A DNA stretch of 60,000 bases. Source: Strigamia acuminata. Its lineage: Eukaryota > Arthropoda > Chilopoda > Geophilomorpha > Linotaeniidae. The stretch lies in NCBI GenBank assembly GCA_949358305.1, contig OX442316.1:12402001-12462000 (forward strand). Reading direction: 5' to 3'. The first letter of the stretch is position 1, and every line of letters starts with the position of its first letter. The position numbers were made by a program, and so were the translations under genes. The notes below the pieces were generated by a model. That model was not told where the DNA came from. It did not search any database and saw nothing but the letters and a program-made list of their open reading frames with translations. Positions 45,170 to 60,000 of the stretch are shown in pieces.

Positions 45170-46192
45170 TTTGTAACAACTAATTGCTTCGAAAACTAGA
45201 AATTTGTGATAGAATTTACCGATTGGAAAGATGTGAGATTGATGGTCACATGTTTTGAGGAGTAGATGACCTCAAACTGTGTCACTGTAAAAGATTTTTA
45301 CAGAATTAAACTAACGATAAAAGAAAAGAAAAATAACTTTTCTTATTACTCTTATTCAATAAGGCCATTGGGACGAGAAGATCATTGTGATTTGTAGACG
45401 CAATTTGTTGACAAAATGTTTATTAATAGTGTGTTATCTGTGATTTACCTTTTAGAAAAAGCAGATAAACTTGTTTGTATTTTCCTCTCCAATTAATCTA
45501 GCTGTAGCTGGGCTCTCAAAGTTATTTACACATGGTATAAATGATCGATTTTACACGGAGTTTTTGTTTTTAAACACATTTTTGAAGATAAAATACGTGA
45601 TAAATTCAAACATTCAAACATTCAAACATTGAAAATACATCATCAAGATCAAGAAATGAGAAATGGGTGTAAAGTTTTTTGTCAATGGCCGCCGTGCCAT
45701 GTGGTCTTGTTAGGGATGGCTGCCTTGCAGCTATCGCATTGGGAAATGCACCTGATACGCCATATCATACCTCTAGACAACAATAAAGCTTATATCAATT
45801 TAAACCTGTGTTTCTGTGTATTTTGTGGGATATTTTATTGTGTGTGTTGTGTCCAGCGTCCCGTGGCCCTCCCCTAACCACGTGGCATCCGTCCAAACAT
45901 CCCTTCCATCACAATATATATATATTATAAGAAACGACATAGTCTAAAACTATAGTTCTTTAATGGACAAGTAAGCAGTTTGAAAGAATGTCAGACGGGG
46001 ATCTAACACACATAAAGGTTGTTTTTTTTTGCTTCTGAGAAAATCATTGGAAACCCGAGTTTAAAATACCTTTTAATTTTTATCGAAAGAGGTCAGCCGT
46101 TGTAATTGATTTGATAAAAAAAATAATAACAAAAAGGCCTATAATTGGCTTCTACGCCTGAAAGACTGGTGAGGTGTAGCCTTGTTCACAAA
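45170..46192. other. Divergent upstream region of SLC18B1-like and ADI1 genes
   Basis: It probably holds the promoters of both genes, which point away from each other. A triple ATTCAAAC repeat lies at about 45605-45630 and a TA run at about 45915. The segment 45650-45900 is GC-richer and contains an 82-codon ORF without a recognisable product; it may be a transposon fragment. About 45985-46040 is similar to the regions upstream of the other two ADI1 copies. Confidence 0.4.
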
Positions 46193-46923
46193 ATGGTTAG
46201 ATTGTGGTATACGGATGATTTGAACGAAGACCAAAGGGCTGAACACCATCTAAATCCACCAAAATATGTCACTTTGGATGAGTTGAGGAAGTTAAGCGGA
46301 GTTTTGTATTGGCAGGTACAAATGGTAACTTTTAATGGGTAATTAATTGAAATTCTGCCATGGGCTTTTCAGCTAGACGTTGATCGTTTAGACGATGGCA
46401 AACTGGATTCGATACGCAAGCAGCGTAATTATACGTATCAAGATGAGATTGAAATAGCGCCCGGAAAATTACCCGACGAACGAGTAATTTAAATTAAAAC
46501 AAAACACAAATCATGTCGTATACTTATTTATTTAATCTGGTTTTGTTTTGAAGATAAAAAAGTTTTATCAAGAACACCTGCATTCTGACGAAGAGATTAG
46601 ACTGGTGCTGGAAGGAGGCGGTTACTTCGATGTTCGAGACACGAGTGATAAGTGGATTCGAATCGAACTACGAAAAGGAGATTTGATTGTTTTACCTCCT
46701 GGGATTTACCACAGATTTACTCTTGATAAGAACGTAAGAAGTGATTTGGAGTTTACTCTTAAATATTCTCTAATCTGGCATAACTGCTCCGCTTTAGAAT
46801 TACATAAAGCTCATGAGATTATTCATCGGCGAGCCGATTTGGGCTGCCGTAAATCGTCCGGCTGATGACCATCCAGCGAGGAAAGCGTACCAAAATCTTC
46901 AGAATAAATTCTTTGAAGATTAA
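46193..46923 (+). CDS. ADI1: Acireductone dioxygenase, copy 1 (179 aa)
   Basis: Exons are 46193-46315, 46373-46483, 46554-46733 and 46798-46923; all are GT-AG, and 540 bp gives 179 residues plus stop. The enzyme acts in methionine salvage, oxidising acireductone to the 2-keto precursor of methionine plus formate with iron, or to a CO-producing off-pathway with nickel. Metal ligands are His86, His88 and Glu92 in [10 protein letters not shown], and His131 in GIYHRF. The end [10 protein letters not shown] is also typical. Two residues are missing before exon 3 relative to copy 2 (Leu-Pro-Asp-Glu-Arg instead of Leu-Ala-Asn-Tyr-Asp-Glu-Arg), in a surface linker. It is likely functional. ATG 46193 matches the family start MV-x-W-Y. 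Confidence 0.93.
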
Positions 46924-48220
46924 ATTAATAATAATGAGGAAAATTAAAACGACTTTAGTTAAGCAATCACATGATCTAAAATGGTTACAAAAGAATGAAA
47001 ATATGCTCTAAATTATTTTTTATAAAATGGTAAAAACTTGGCATTGAAAATTTAATTCATTTTGGCCAATTGATTATAATTTAAATTACTCCCGTGTAAA
47101 CATTTAATAAAAGCTCTATTTTATCAAATGCTATCTTTTTTAATCGGTGGTTATACAGTACCAAAGTTCAGTGACACTTTATATATATAAAATACAATTT
47201 AAAAGTAAAAATATAATCATGAGTAAAAATCATGAGTTAACAGAAAAAAGCAACTGCATTACAAAACCAGGTGTGTGGAAACAAATTCGGAGATAACTAA
47301 AACACATTTACTAGCTCGTATTTAAAATTCGAATTTTAAATACGAGCTAGTAAATCTCCATTGATTTTATGTTCACGAGATCAATACGTCGCACACACTT
47401 TCTGCGTACAAATTGGAATCATCCCATGTATCACAGAATTGACCCAGAAAATTAAAATTGGGGTCGAAGTTCAATTGCAAGTAGATTATTGAATTCGAAG
47501 AAAATGGGTGTTTTGAAACAAGTTGTTCAGAAATAGTAATAATAGTGATAATAATAATAATAATAGTAATAATAAAAAGTTTTTAAACAAAAATAATTTA
47601 CGAAGAAAAATGATTTTTATTTTTATTCTCATTGAAGAAGAAAAAATTTATAAAGCGGGTAGGAATTTTTCCACAATAATCTTCCATCTCATCTTATAAT
47701 GAAACTTGAACCTTGGACGAACACAAGCTTGAACACAAGCTTGAACAGTGGACTAGAAATGTCACACTTTCAAAGTTCTTGATAACATTCTTTTAGGCTT
47801 TTCGCAATTCATAAAATTGGATGAAATTTGTTATATGGTGTGATAAGACTCGATTCAATTAAAAACGATGACATTGTACAAAAAAATAAAAATGAAATCA
47901 AAATGTCTCCGGTTTGGTTTTAAAGAAATGTTCTTTTGTGGACAAATGACATTTTGGAAGAATGTCGGACGGGAATCGAACAAACCAAAGTTTTTCTTTT
48001 ATTCCTGAGAAAATCGTTTTAAAATAGCTTTCAATTTTTATCGGTTTATCGTTTAAAATAACTTTCAATTTTTATCGACAGAGGGCAGCATGTGTAATTA
48101 ATTATATATGTCAAAGACTCAAAAAAAAAATTATAAAAGCGAATTCTACGCCTGAAATCATAGACTGATGAGGTGGAGCCTCGCCCACTTGTTGCGCACA
48201 TAAAAATATCCCGAGATAAA
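46924..48220. other. Spacer between ADI1 copies 1 and 2
   Basis: 46924-47300 is 3' flank shared with the other copies (at 48967 and 50405). A 50-bp perfect palindrome lies at 47306-47355. A GATAAT/AATAAT microsatellite lies at about 47535-47580. A 15-bp tandem repeat (GAACACAAGCTT) lies at about 47718-47745. 47900-48220 is 5' flank shared with copy 3. Confidence 0.6.
47306..47355. repeat. 50-bp perfect palindrome
   Basis: The arm ATTTACTAGCTCGTATTTAA... (25 bp) is followed directly by its complement with no spacer. The paralogous flanks at about 49360 and 50800 have only a left-arm-like sequence followed by TTCACATC. Confidence 0.9.
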
Positions 48221-48966
48221 ATGGTTAAAGTGTGGTATATGGACGATTCGAACGAAGACCAAAGGACTGAACACCATCTAAATCCACCGAAATACATCAC
48301 TTTGGATGAGTTGAAGAAGTTAAGCGGGGTGTTGTATTGGCAGGTACAAATGTTAATTTTAATGCGTAATTATCACGTGAATAACCACTTGAGATTTTAT
48401 CATTTCAGCTAGACGTTGATAGTTTAAACGATGGCAAACTGGACACGATACGCAAACAGCGTAATTATACCTATCAAGATGAGATTGAAATTTCACCCGA
48501 AAAATTAGCCAACTACGACGAACGAGTAATTAAAATTGAAAAAACACACACACAAAAATGTCGTATATTAATTAATAATCTGGTTTTGTTTTGAAGATAA
48601 AAATATTTTTTCAAGAACACCTGCATTCTGACGAAGAGATTAGACTGGTGCTGGGAGGAAGCGGTTACTTCGATGTTCGGGACACGAATGATAAGTGGAT
48701 TCGAATCGAAGTACGAAAAGGCGATTTAATTGTTTTACCTGCCGGGATTTACCACAGATTTACTCTTGATAAGAACGTAAGAAGTGATTTGGAGTTTGTT
48801 CTTGAATATTCTCACATCTGACGTAATTGCTTCGCTTTAGAATTACATAAAGGCCATGAGGTTATTCATCGGCGAACCGATTTGGACTCCCATAAATCGT
48901 CCGGCTGATGACCATCCAGCGAGGAAAACGTACCAAGATCTGCAGGAAAAATTGTTTGAAGATTAA
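48221..48966 (+). CDS. ADI1: Acireductone dioxygenase, copy 2 (181 aa)
   Basis: Exons are 48221-48343, 48409-48525, 48597-48776 and 48841-48966, giving 181 residues. Metal ligands are His88, His90, Glu94 and His133, the same numbering as human ADI1. The linker LANYDER is complete. It differs from copy 1 by about a dozen residues, all outside the metal site. The upstream frame is open for another 16 codons (MEPRPLVAHIK...), but the family start MVKVWYMDD at 48221 is preferred. Spacing and shared flanks show it arose with copies 1 and 3 by tandem duplication of a unit of about 1.75-2.0 kb. Confidence 0.93.
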
Positions 48967-49967
48967 ATGAGTGATAATGAGGAAAATTGAAACGACTTGA
49001 GGTTATTAATCACATGATCTAAAAAAGTTACAAAAGAATGAAAATGTGCTCTAAATTATTTCATAGAAAATGGTAAAAATTTGGCATTGAAAATTTAATT
49101 CATTTTGGCCAACTGGTTCTAATTTAAATTACTCCCGTGTAAACATTTAATAAAAGCTCTATTTTATCAAATGTTAAAATTTTGAATCGGTGGTTATATA
49201 AAAATGTAGTGGCCCTTTATATACAAAAAAATACAATTTAAAAGTAAAACATAATCTTGATTAAAAATCCTGAGTCAAACAGAAAAAATAATGAAAAAAG
49301 TATTACTAAACCAGCTGTATAATGTAAGTGGAGGTGAACTCGGGAGTTAATTAAAATACATTTGATAGCATGTATTTAAAATTCTTCACATCAAAAAAAT
49401 TATAAAACCGATAGGATTTTTTCCACAATAATCTTCTATCTAATCATATAATGAAACTTGAACAGTGGACTAGAAATGTCATACTTTCGAAGTTCTTGGT
49501 GACATTCTTTTAGGTTTTTCGCAATTCAGAAAATTGGATGAAATTTATTATATGGTGTAATGGGACGCAATTCAGAAAATTGGATGAAATTTATTATATG
49601 GTGTAATGGGACTCAATTCAATTAAAAACGGTTACTTTGCACAAAAAAATAAAAATGGAATTAGAATGCCATCCGGTTTAGTCTTAAGGAAATGTTCTTT
49701 TTTGGACAAATAATATTTTTGAAGAATGTCGGACGGAAATCGAACAAACCAAAGTTTTTCTTTTATCTCTGAGGAAATCGTTGGAGACTGGAGTTTTAAA
49801 ATACCCCGTAACTTTTAATATTTATCGACAGGTGGGCAGCTTTGATAATTAATTTAATTTCTCAAAAAAAAAAGATAAAAGCGATTTCTACACCCGAACA
49901 AAGACTGATGAGGTGTAACCTTGCTCACAAGTCACTTGTTGCGCTCATAAAATTACCCCAAGATAAA
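48967..49967. other. Spacer between ADI1 copies 2 and 3
   Basis: It is shared 3' and 5' flank. It contains a tandem duplication of about 48 bp (CGCAATTCAGAAAATTGGAT..., 49517-49612) that is single in the flank of copy 2. No other gene is seen. Confidence 0.6.
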
Positions 49968-50416
49968 ATGGTTAAAGTGTGGTATATGGACGATTCGAAT
50001 GAAGACCAAAGGGCTGAACACCATCTAAATCCACCGAAATACATCACTTTGGCTGAGTTGAAGAAGTTAAGCGGGGTTTTGCATTGGCAGGTATAAATGT
50101 TTACTTTTATTGCGTAATTATGACGTGAATAACCACCTGGGATTCTATCATTTCAGCTAGACGTTGATAGTTTAAACGATGGCAAACTGGACACGATACG
50201 CAAACAGCGTAATTATACCTATCAAGATGAAATTGAAATTTCACCCGAAAAATTAGCCAACTACGACGAATTAGTAATTAAAATTGAAAAAAAAAAACAC
50301 AAAAATGTCTTATCTTTATTTCATAATATGGTTTTGTTTTGAAGATAAAAATATTTTTTCAAGAACACTTGAAACCAAGATCTGCAGGAAAAATTGTTTC
50401 AAGATTAAATGAGTAA
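49968..50416 (+). pseudogene. ADI1: Acireductone dioxygenase, copy 3, catalytic core deleted
   Basis: Exons 1 (49968-50090) and 2 (50157-50273) and their splice sites are near-identical to copy 2. Exon 3 starts normally at 50345 but after His88 jumps at about 50368 to the last 35 bases of exon 4, a loss of about 310 bp including intron 3. His90, Glu94 and His133 are gone and the tail is out of frame, so the product would be about 103 residues and inactive. The 3' flank continues as in copy 2. Near-identity of the remainder shows the deletion is young. Confidence 0.9.
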
Positions 50417-51121
50417 TAATGAGGAAAATTGAAACGACTTGAGTTTATTAATCACATGATCTAAAAAAGTTACAAAAGAATGAAAATGTGCTCTAAATTA
50501 TTTCATAGAAAATGGTAAAAATTTGGCATTGAAAATTTAATTCATTTTGGCCAATTGATTCTAATTTAAATTACTCCCGTGTAAACATTTAATAAAATCT
50601 CTATTTTATCAAATGTTAAAATTTTGAATCGGTGGTTATATAAAAATGTAGTGGCACTTTATATACAAAAAATACAATTTAAAAGTAAAACATAATCTTG
50701 AGTAAAAATCCTGAGTCAAACAGAAAAAAAAAATGAAAAAAAGTATTACTAAACCAGCTGTATAATGTAAGTGGAGGCAAACTCGGAGTAAACTAAAACA
50801 CAGTTGATAGCACGTATTTAAAATTCTTCACATCTACATTGATTTTTTGTTCACGAGATCAATAAGTCACACACACATTATGCGTACAAATTAGAATTAT
50901 CCTATGTATCACAGAATTAACCCAGTACTTACATTATTAAAATAATTAAATTATTTAAATTAAAAATATTTAAAAAAAAAACAAAAAAAAAAAAACATTG
51001 GTATAGCTTAACCGTGCGAAATATGCAAAAGAAATAAAATACTCAAAGCTTAATATCCTTCGCACACATGATCACAGTTTGAGGTCAATATCTGTTGGTG
51101 CATCAATCTGGTACCTCAAAT
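50417..51121. other. Spacer, no gene seen
   Basis: 50417-50900 is ADI1-type 3' flank. 50935-51000 is A-rich simple sequence. The genes on either side converge here, so poly-A sites of both are expected, but no single one can be chosen. Confidence 0.5.
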
Positions 51122-52626
51122 TTACACCTTTGTGTTCTTAGCGTCTTCCGCCCAGTAATTTTGTAAGGTCATTGCTTCCAAGCTGTTGAGAAACGAATCA
51201 TTGTCCAAGGAGAACATTTCTTCCGAGTTTTCCTAGAATAAATCGAGACAGAGGAGAAAAAAAATCATTAGACAGAGGTTTTAGTTCGAGATATCTAATT
51301 ACTTTTGGTAATTCTATGTGATTATTCATATAGCTCACTCGTAAAGTGTCGTCCACGTATCCACAATTGTCCGTTGGGAATTTAACTTCGGATAAAGGTC
51401 TTAATCGCTTGCGATAAATTAAAAATCCGAATATGCCTAGAGATAAAATACAATAAAAAAAAATTAATTTAATTTAATTCGTGCGATTAGAAACGTGGGA
51501 AAACAGGTGTTCCACATATTTCTAATTGCAAGTGATGCAATTGTTTCAAAGTTTCCACAAGTCATCAAAATTAAAAACAAAACAAAAAATTCTTTCGAAT
51601 ACCTGCAACTAGAATGACTAGAAGTAAAACTCCCAGTATGATCCCTACAATTGCACCAATACCGAGTAGATCGCGCCCGCCATTGACGCCCTCGACCGTC
51701 GGATTAAACGCTATGGAGTCCGCACTGTTCGAAGAAAGTGGCGGAGGCCAAATATTATTTATAAATTCAGTTGTTGGTCCAACAACACTCTTTTTTGTTG
51801 CATCAAAAACAGAATTTGATTCTAATTGTTCGGTTGTGTTTGATGTGTTCGAAGCGTCATCGAAATCGCCCGCGAATGAGTCTTGCCACGTGATTTCCGA
51901 AGTGCTAGTTTCGTTGTCATCGTATCTAATAATAGGAACAGTAATTTTTTCGAGTAACTTGTTGTCAACAGTGCTTTCAGTCACTGACGTTGAATTTTCA
52001 CTAATTTCACGTGTGTTGGAAACAATTGCGTACGTGGGTGTGGTGACGGGTTCTTCTTCCGTTACGGAATTATTTTCCTTGGTCGTAAGTGTATTTGCCG
52101 TTGACGTTCGTAATTGAATGTGAGCGACGGAAGAAGTGACTAAAGTTGAACTTTCGGTCGATGTAGGTGAAGTGTGAACTGTGTAAACTCGTGGCTGCTC
52201 GGACGATCGATAATTGATCGTAACAAAAGGGTTCGACGAATCTTCGCTTCTTTTTTTCCTTAAAACATTCTTCCTTCTCTTTCTAATTGCAAATGTGTTA
52301 ATTTGCGGTGAACTTAGGGTCGTTGCACTATTAATCACAGCGTTTGCTGAATCCCAGGAGCTAAAGTTGGTAATTGCAGACTTGCTCCAATTCACAAAAA
52401 ACATATTTGATTTACTTTCAATCTGTTTCTCGACGTTTAAAGCCTTCAAATGCCGAGGAAACGCTTCTCTAATTATGCACAAAAGTAACAGCCAAACAAA
52501 AACACCTAAAAAAGAAAAAATTATCTTCAATAAACATAAATTTCTTTAGAAAAATATTCAAATCTTACCCTGATAAGCAATGGAAATAAAAAATGAACCA
52601 AGATGCAAAGGCCTTGCCAACCACAT
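51122..52626 (-). CDS. Ser/Thr-rich single-pass membrane protein (401 aa)
   Basis: Exons are 52569-52626, 51603-52505, 51303-51436 and 51122-51232; the total is 1206 bp with phases in agreement. Residues 1-33 form a signal peptide split by intron 1 (MWLARPLHLG, then VFVWLLLLCII). Next comes a region with basic clusters (RKRRKNVLRKKR, a possible furin-type site), then about 170 residues rich in Ser, Thr and Asn with many sequons, probably heavily glycosylated. One TM helix follows near residue 300 (GIGAIVGIILGVLLLVILVAG). The cytoplasmic tail of about 85 residues holds Tyr motifs (GYVDD, SYMNN) and SLDNDSFLNSLEAMTLQNYW, which looks conserved, but I cannot assign it to a named family. Without exon 1 there would be no ATG, which supports this model. 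Confidence 0.75.
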
Positions 52627-53985
52627 TACACTTCAGTGTCCCAGAGGTGAAAAGGTGTAATCTGGTTAATGAGTGAAAAAAGAAAGAAAAATAAGTTCAC
52701 AGAAGGGGATTAACAACTCATACTTTTAAAATTCAAGAGTGAATCTGAAATATTGCTAAAGCAAACTACAAAAGCGTTAAAATAAAGACGGATGGACATT
52801 ACAAATGAATGCTTGGGCAGTCGACCTGAACCGCTTCACTTTTCAAACTCACATTTCAAACAAGTTCACTAAGTAGTTTCCGTCCACATTTCAATCGCGT
52901 GATTTTATCTCGATCTTTGCACGTGATAATATCTTTTTTTTGCTTGTTTAAGTAAGATGTAGGAACAAAGAGTGGGAAAATCTTGTACGTTAGCACGAAT
53001 GCTTCGATTACACGTGATAAATTCCTTATAAAATGCTTCTCTGCACTACCAAATATAGCTCACAATGATCTTGGTCAAGGTTCTTGCGAAACGTGAATAG
53101 TATTATTATTTCGGTCAGTAAACACAAACTTCATAATGGTATGTGATTAATGACTAAGCCAAACGGACGGGTGGAGCTTACCATAATAATATTATTATAA
53201 TCGGTCATAAATTGTGAATTTTAAAGTCCAAATTTCGTGGCAAGAGAAGAGTTTGTCCTTGACAATTAAGGCATGCAATGAATAATTCACGATATCCTGT
53301 ATTGAGCATTTTTATTTTTCTTTTTACGGTCTAAATTTTGGATAAAAGTTTTTAAAAAATTCTACAAAATATGAAAATTTGTACGAAATAATATAAAATT
53401 GGAGAAAATCGTGATTTCTGTTTGAATACTTACTTAAAATAAATGATATTTCTTATGATAGATCCAATGTGATTTCAGGTAACAACATTTTGCAGCCATT
53501 TTGAAAAGTTGAAGTACCGAGCTGACGCGCAAATTTTGAAATAAAGTTTAATCAAAATAAATTAACTCGTCGGGTCATTAAATTGTCTTTTAAAATTATT
53601 ATTTTGATTTTTTATTACACCTTTTTGCGGTGAAAAACTGTTCATTTTGAGAGATAAAAATAACTAATAAGAATCGCACTTTCAATTTCTTCAAAATGGC
53701 GCAGCATCTTCTTTTCTTTTCATTCGACACCAGCGGTCAATCAGCTGATGTTGTCAAATTTGTCAAATTTTAATTGATAATCGACTGACAGGTGGACCAA
53801 AGTTCAATTTTAATTACTATTTAAGTTTAATTTGTAACATGTGTTGAAGGGGGGCGGGAAAATTATTTATTTTTGTCAAAACTCATTGAAAATTTTTAAA
53901 AGATTTGATGAATGAACAACAAAACAAATTTTAATCACTTCGAATGGCTGTACCGTCAAATTAGAAGTCAAATCACTTCTAATTC
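52627..53985. other. Divergent intergenic region
   Basis: It lies between the start of the membrane protein gene (minus) and PHTF (plus), so it should contain both promoters and any 5' untranslated exons. AT-rich; I see no coding sequence or RNA gene. Confidence 0.5.
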
Positions 53986-57472
<3,487 letters not shown>

Positions 57473-58240
57473 AAGGAAGAATGATTTGAAGTTTACATTA
57501 AATCATAGCGAAGTTAACGGTAGCATGATTTTAGAGCATTTATTTTGTGTCGATAATAATGTTTGTTTGATCGTTGTATGTACGGTATGAAGAGAATTTT
57601 TTTTATTATTTTTTTATTGTTTGGATAAATGAATTAACGGGATTTTTTGTTGTTTTTTTATCTGAAGCTTAAAGTACCTAATTTATTTTTAGGAGTGTTT
57701 TCACTGCACAACTTGTGATATATGACTGACATGGTCTGTTTATGGCTGTGAATAGTAATTTGTTGTTTCAGTCTTGTAATAAGAATACTTTATGTTGAAT
57801 AATCACTAATGTAAAAAAAAAAAATATGAACGAATAATAAAATAAAATAAAAGTAACAATTTAATAAATTTGTCCTAATAACCAAAAAGCGTCGGTTTTA
57901 TGATTTATTTTTTTGTTAATTTTAATATAATGTGATTACATTTAAGACTTGTAACGGACGGTGATCAAATAGTACTAAATAACAATGGAAATTACACAGT
58001 GGATGCAAAAGCGGCGATTTCGCAGTCATTATACGCCACTTAGAAGTCACGTCTGACAACTGCAATGGACTTTTCACGGTTCACAAGGCGCCTGCGTCAC
58101 GTGACTAAAATCAGAATTTGTAGAACACCAGAACGAATCAGTTTGAAGTTTTCCCTGTGAGGTAATTTTTTTTTATAGTTCCTCAATTTTCGTTTGATAT
58201 TCATTAGAATTTTAAATTCTACATTTTGTTATTTAAACAG
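57473..58240. other. PHTF 3' region and upstream region of next gene
   Basis: Several AATAAA signals (about 57835-57850) could end PHTF transcripts. About 58160 (GAG|GTAATT) and 58240 (AAACAG) look like a donor and acceptor of a 5' untranslated intron of the next gene. Confidence 0.5.
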
Positions 58241-58258
58241 CGAACGTCCGTCGGCATC

Positions 58259-60000
58259 ATGACAGGAAAAACTAGCCATTTAATTGCGTTTACTCTATTG
58301 TTTTTCACAATACTACGGACCAAAGTGGTGATGTGTGGATTACACGAATATTGTGATAATTGCAAAACTCGCGCTTACAATATTATTTGTTGTTACGTGG
58401 AGGACCAATGCTGCGGAATCGACAACGACCACGGTAAGAATTTTTAATTTTGCTTTGAATCGTTTATTTTTCATAAATATTAATTTTTTCCTTGAATATC
58501 GCGTACTGGGTACACAATTGAATACACCAACGAGGAAGAAATTCGACCTGAATTAATCATTTTAGCTTGACATTTATTTATTAATAGAAACATTTAGAGT
58601 CGATTTATTATTAAAATTAATGCGGGTTAAAATAAATATATATTCGATAATATTTATTTTATTCAACAGTGGGTTCGTACGAAACATCGTCTCAATCCTT
58701 GCCAACCATTACGCCGTTTATCAGTACGACCGATTCAACGACTACTGGATTTATAATAGGAAACCAAACTGTAACTTCCATTGCTACCGAACAAAAGGAA
58801 ACCAACACTAATCAGTTTCCACTAACCACTTTGAAAATTCCAACAACTAATAATGGTTCAAGTACCACCGAGGACACTCGTCAAACATCATCGCCAATTA
58901 TTTCCAGTGAAAGTATGATGACCTCGAATAACAGTTTTACACTCAACCCTAATTCAACCACTTCAATTCGTGCGGATGTATCAATAAGTTCAACCACTGC
59001 GACAAATTTGAATGTTGACTCGGGCAATACTTCGCCAATTGAAAACCTAACGACCAATTCAGTACCACGAAGAACAACAAAAAATGTGGTTTTTTGGTCA
59101 CCTAGCAACAACACCGAAATACCTGCAAGTAATACTACGAGTAATATTTCCAACATCGCACTTGTTGAAACAACTTCAAATTCGTCTGCCGGGACGTCTA
59201 CATTATCCCCCGCCACACTCGACTTAGCCAATGTCACATCTACCCCAACAGTTGTTAATGCAAGTACATCAACCACCAAAGAAGTTGGGGTTGTCACTCC
59301 TTCCTACGTGCTCAATGTNNNNNNNNNNNNNNNNNNNNNNNNNNNNNNNNNNNNNNNNNNNNNNNNNNNNNNNNNNNNNNNNNNNNNNNNNNNNNNNNNN
59401 NNNNNNNNNNNNNNNNNNNNNNNNNNNNNNNNNNNNNNNNNNNNNNNNNNNNNNNNNNNNNNNNNNNNNNNNNNNNNNNNNNNNNNNNNNNNNNNNNNNN
59501 NNNNNNNNNNNNNNNNNNCCCCAAAAATAAAAAATGGAACAAAAACAAAACCAACGATTCCAACCGTAACAAATTTCTCAAGTCGCACCTCGACCTCTAT
59601 GCCCGCAGTCACTGCAGGGAAGACAACGCAGTCGCTTGGAAAAGAAACCAGCACTTTATCTTCGATTTCAAACGTCTCGACTAGAAAAGACGCGTTGAAA
59701 ACCACTCCCCGCCCCACGCAACGAATCACGACTAGGTCGTTCACGCAAAAAATAACAGCGACACCTTCAGTTCTCACTGTGGTGACTCAATTCACCGAAA
59801 AGTCTACTAATTTCACAACCCCGACAAGTCAATTCAAGTCAGCGAGCACAAAAATGTCGGGTAATAACTTTTCGTCGGAAAGCGGTGACGACAGCGGCGA
59901 CAATGACGCGTCAGTCAACTCATCTTCCCGGAAAACTACGCCAAGTCCATTGACGAGTGACGAATACGAAGCTGAAACCAGTTACGAAGATGCGACCAGT
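58259..60000 (+). CDS. Secreted or membrane mucin-like protein, partial
   Basis: Exon 1 runs 58259-58433 and exon 2 from 58670 to the right edge, joined in phase (His-Val-Gly-Ser-Tyr). A signal peptide (IAFTLLFFTILRTKVVMCG) is followed by a small Cys-rich segment (HEYCDNCKTRAYNIICCYV, then CCG), seven cysteines in about 30 residues. Exon 2 is rich in Thr, Ser and Asn with many sequons and stays open across the window, apart from 200 N at 59319-59518. The frame on both sides of the gap agrees if its size is right. Near the edge the sequence turns acidic (SSESGDDSGDND). No TM is seen before the edge. The Cys block resembles the start of some arthropod membrane proteins with mucin-like stalks, but I cannot name the family. 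Confidence 0.7.
59319..59518. other. Assembly gap (200 N)
   Basis: It is exactly 200 unknown bases, a conventional gap size, so the true length may differ. It lies inside the Thr/Ser-rich exon, where internal repeats may have hindered assembly. Confidence 0.98.

Noticed and set aside
45629-45877. 82-codon ORF upstream of ADI1
   Set aside because: No domain, Cys/His composition without pattern, and no counterpart upstream of the other ADI1 copies.
48046-48300. 84-codon minus-strand ORF
   Set aside because: It is antisense to ADI1 copy 2 exon 1.

Overview
This is a eukaryotic nuclear window, almost certainly from an arthropod. Introns are short (about 55-80 bp), canonical GT-AG and AT-rich. 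There are Methuselah-like GPCRs, which are typical of arthropods, and the retrotransposon primer site matches the 3' end of an animal initiator tRNA-Met. I cannot name the species. The host DNA is AT-rich; the Copia element is clearly more GC-rich.

1-36 kb holds a minus-strand tandem array of small two-exon GPCR genes of the Methuselah-like type. Exon A (about 860-965 bp) codes a short ectodomain and TM1-TM5, and exon B (about 190-330 bp) codes TM6-TM7. Thirteen copies splice in frame as 351-398 aa proteins. One copy runs off the left edge, and seven are pseudogenes (frameshifts, nonsense codons, internal deletions). One pseudogene has a seven-fold 33-bp tandem repeat inside TM3. Copies from 1 to 29.3 kb form class I; those from 29.7 to 36 kb form a more divergent class II with a longer ectodomain. 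The spacers hold older gene relics, hairpin MITEs, a hAT-like insertion and a pogo/Tigger-like element with a second element nested in it.

37.4-45.2 kb is a 14-exon minus-strand SLC18B1-like MFS transporter gene. Its exons add up to exactly 489 codons. Coding exon 4 is split by a young, complete Ty1/copia retrotransposon (39258-44321; identical 185-bp LTRs, CTGAG target duplication, one 1464-aa gag-pol ORF).

46.2-50.4 kb has three tandem plus-strand copies of the acireductone dioxygenase gene ADI1 (methionine salvage). Two are intact (179 and 181 aa); the third has lost its metal-binding core by deletion.

51.1-52.6 kb is a minus-strand single-pass membrane protein with a Ser/Thr-rich ectodomain. 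54.0-57.5 kb is a 17-exon PHTF gene (752 aa, plus strand). From 58.2 kb to the right edge is a secreted or membrane mucin-like gene containing a 200-N assembly gap.

Exon boundaries were assigned by reading splice signals and checking that phases add up; there is no transcript support.
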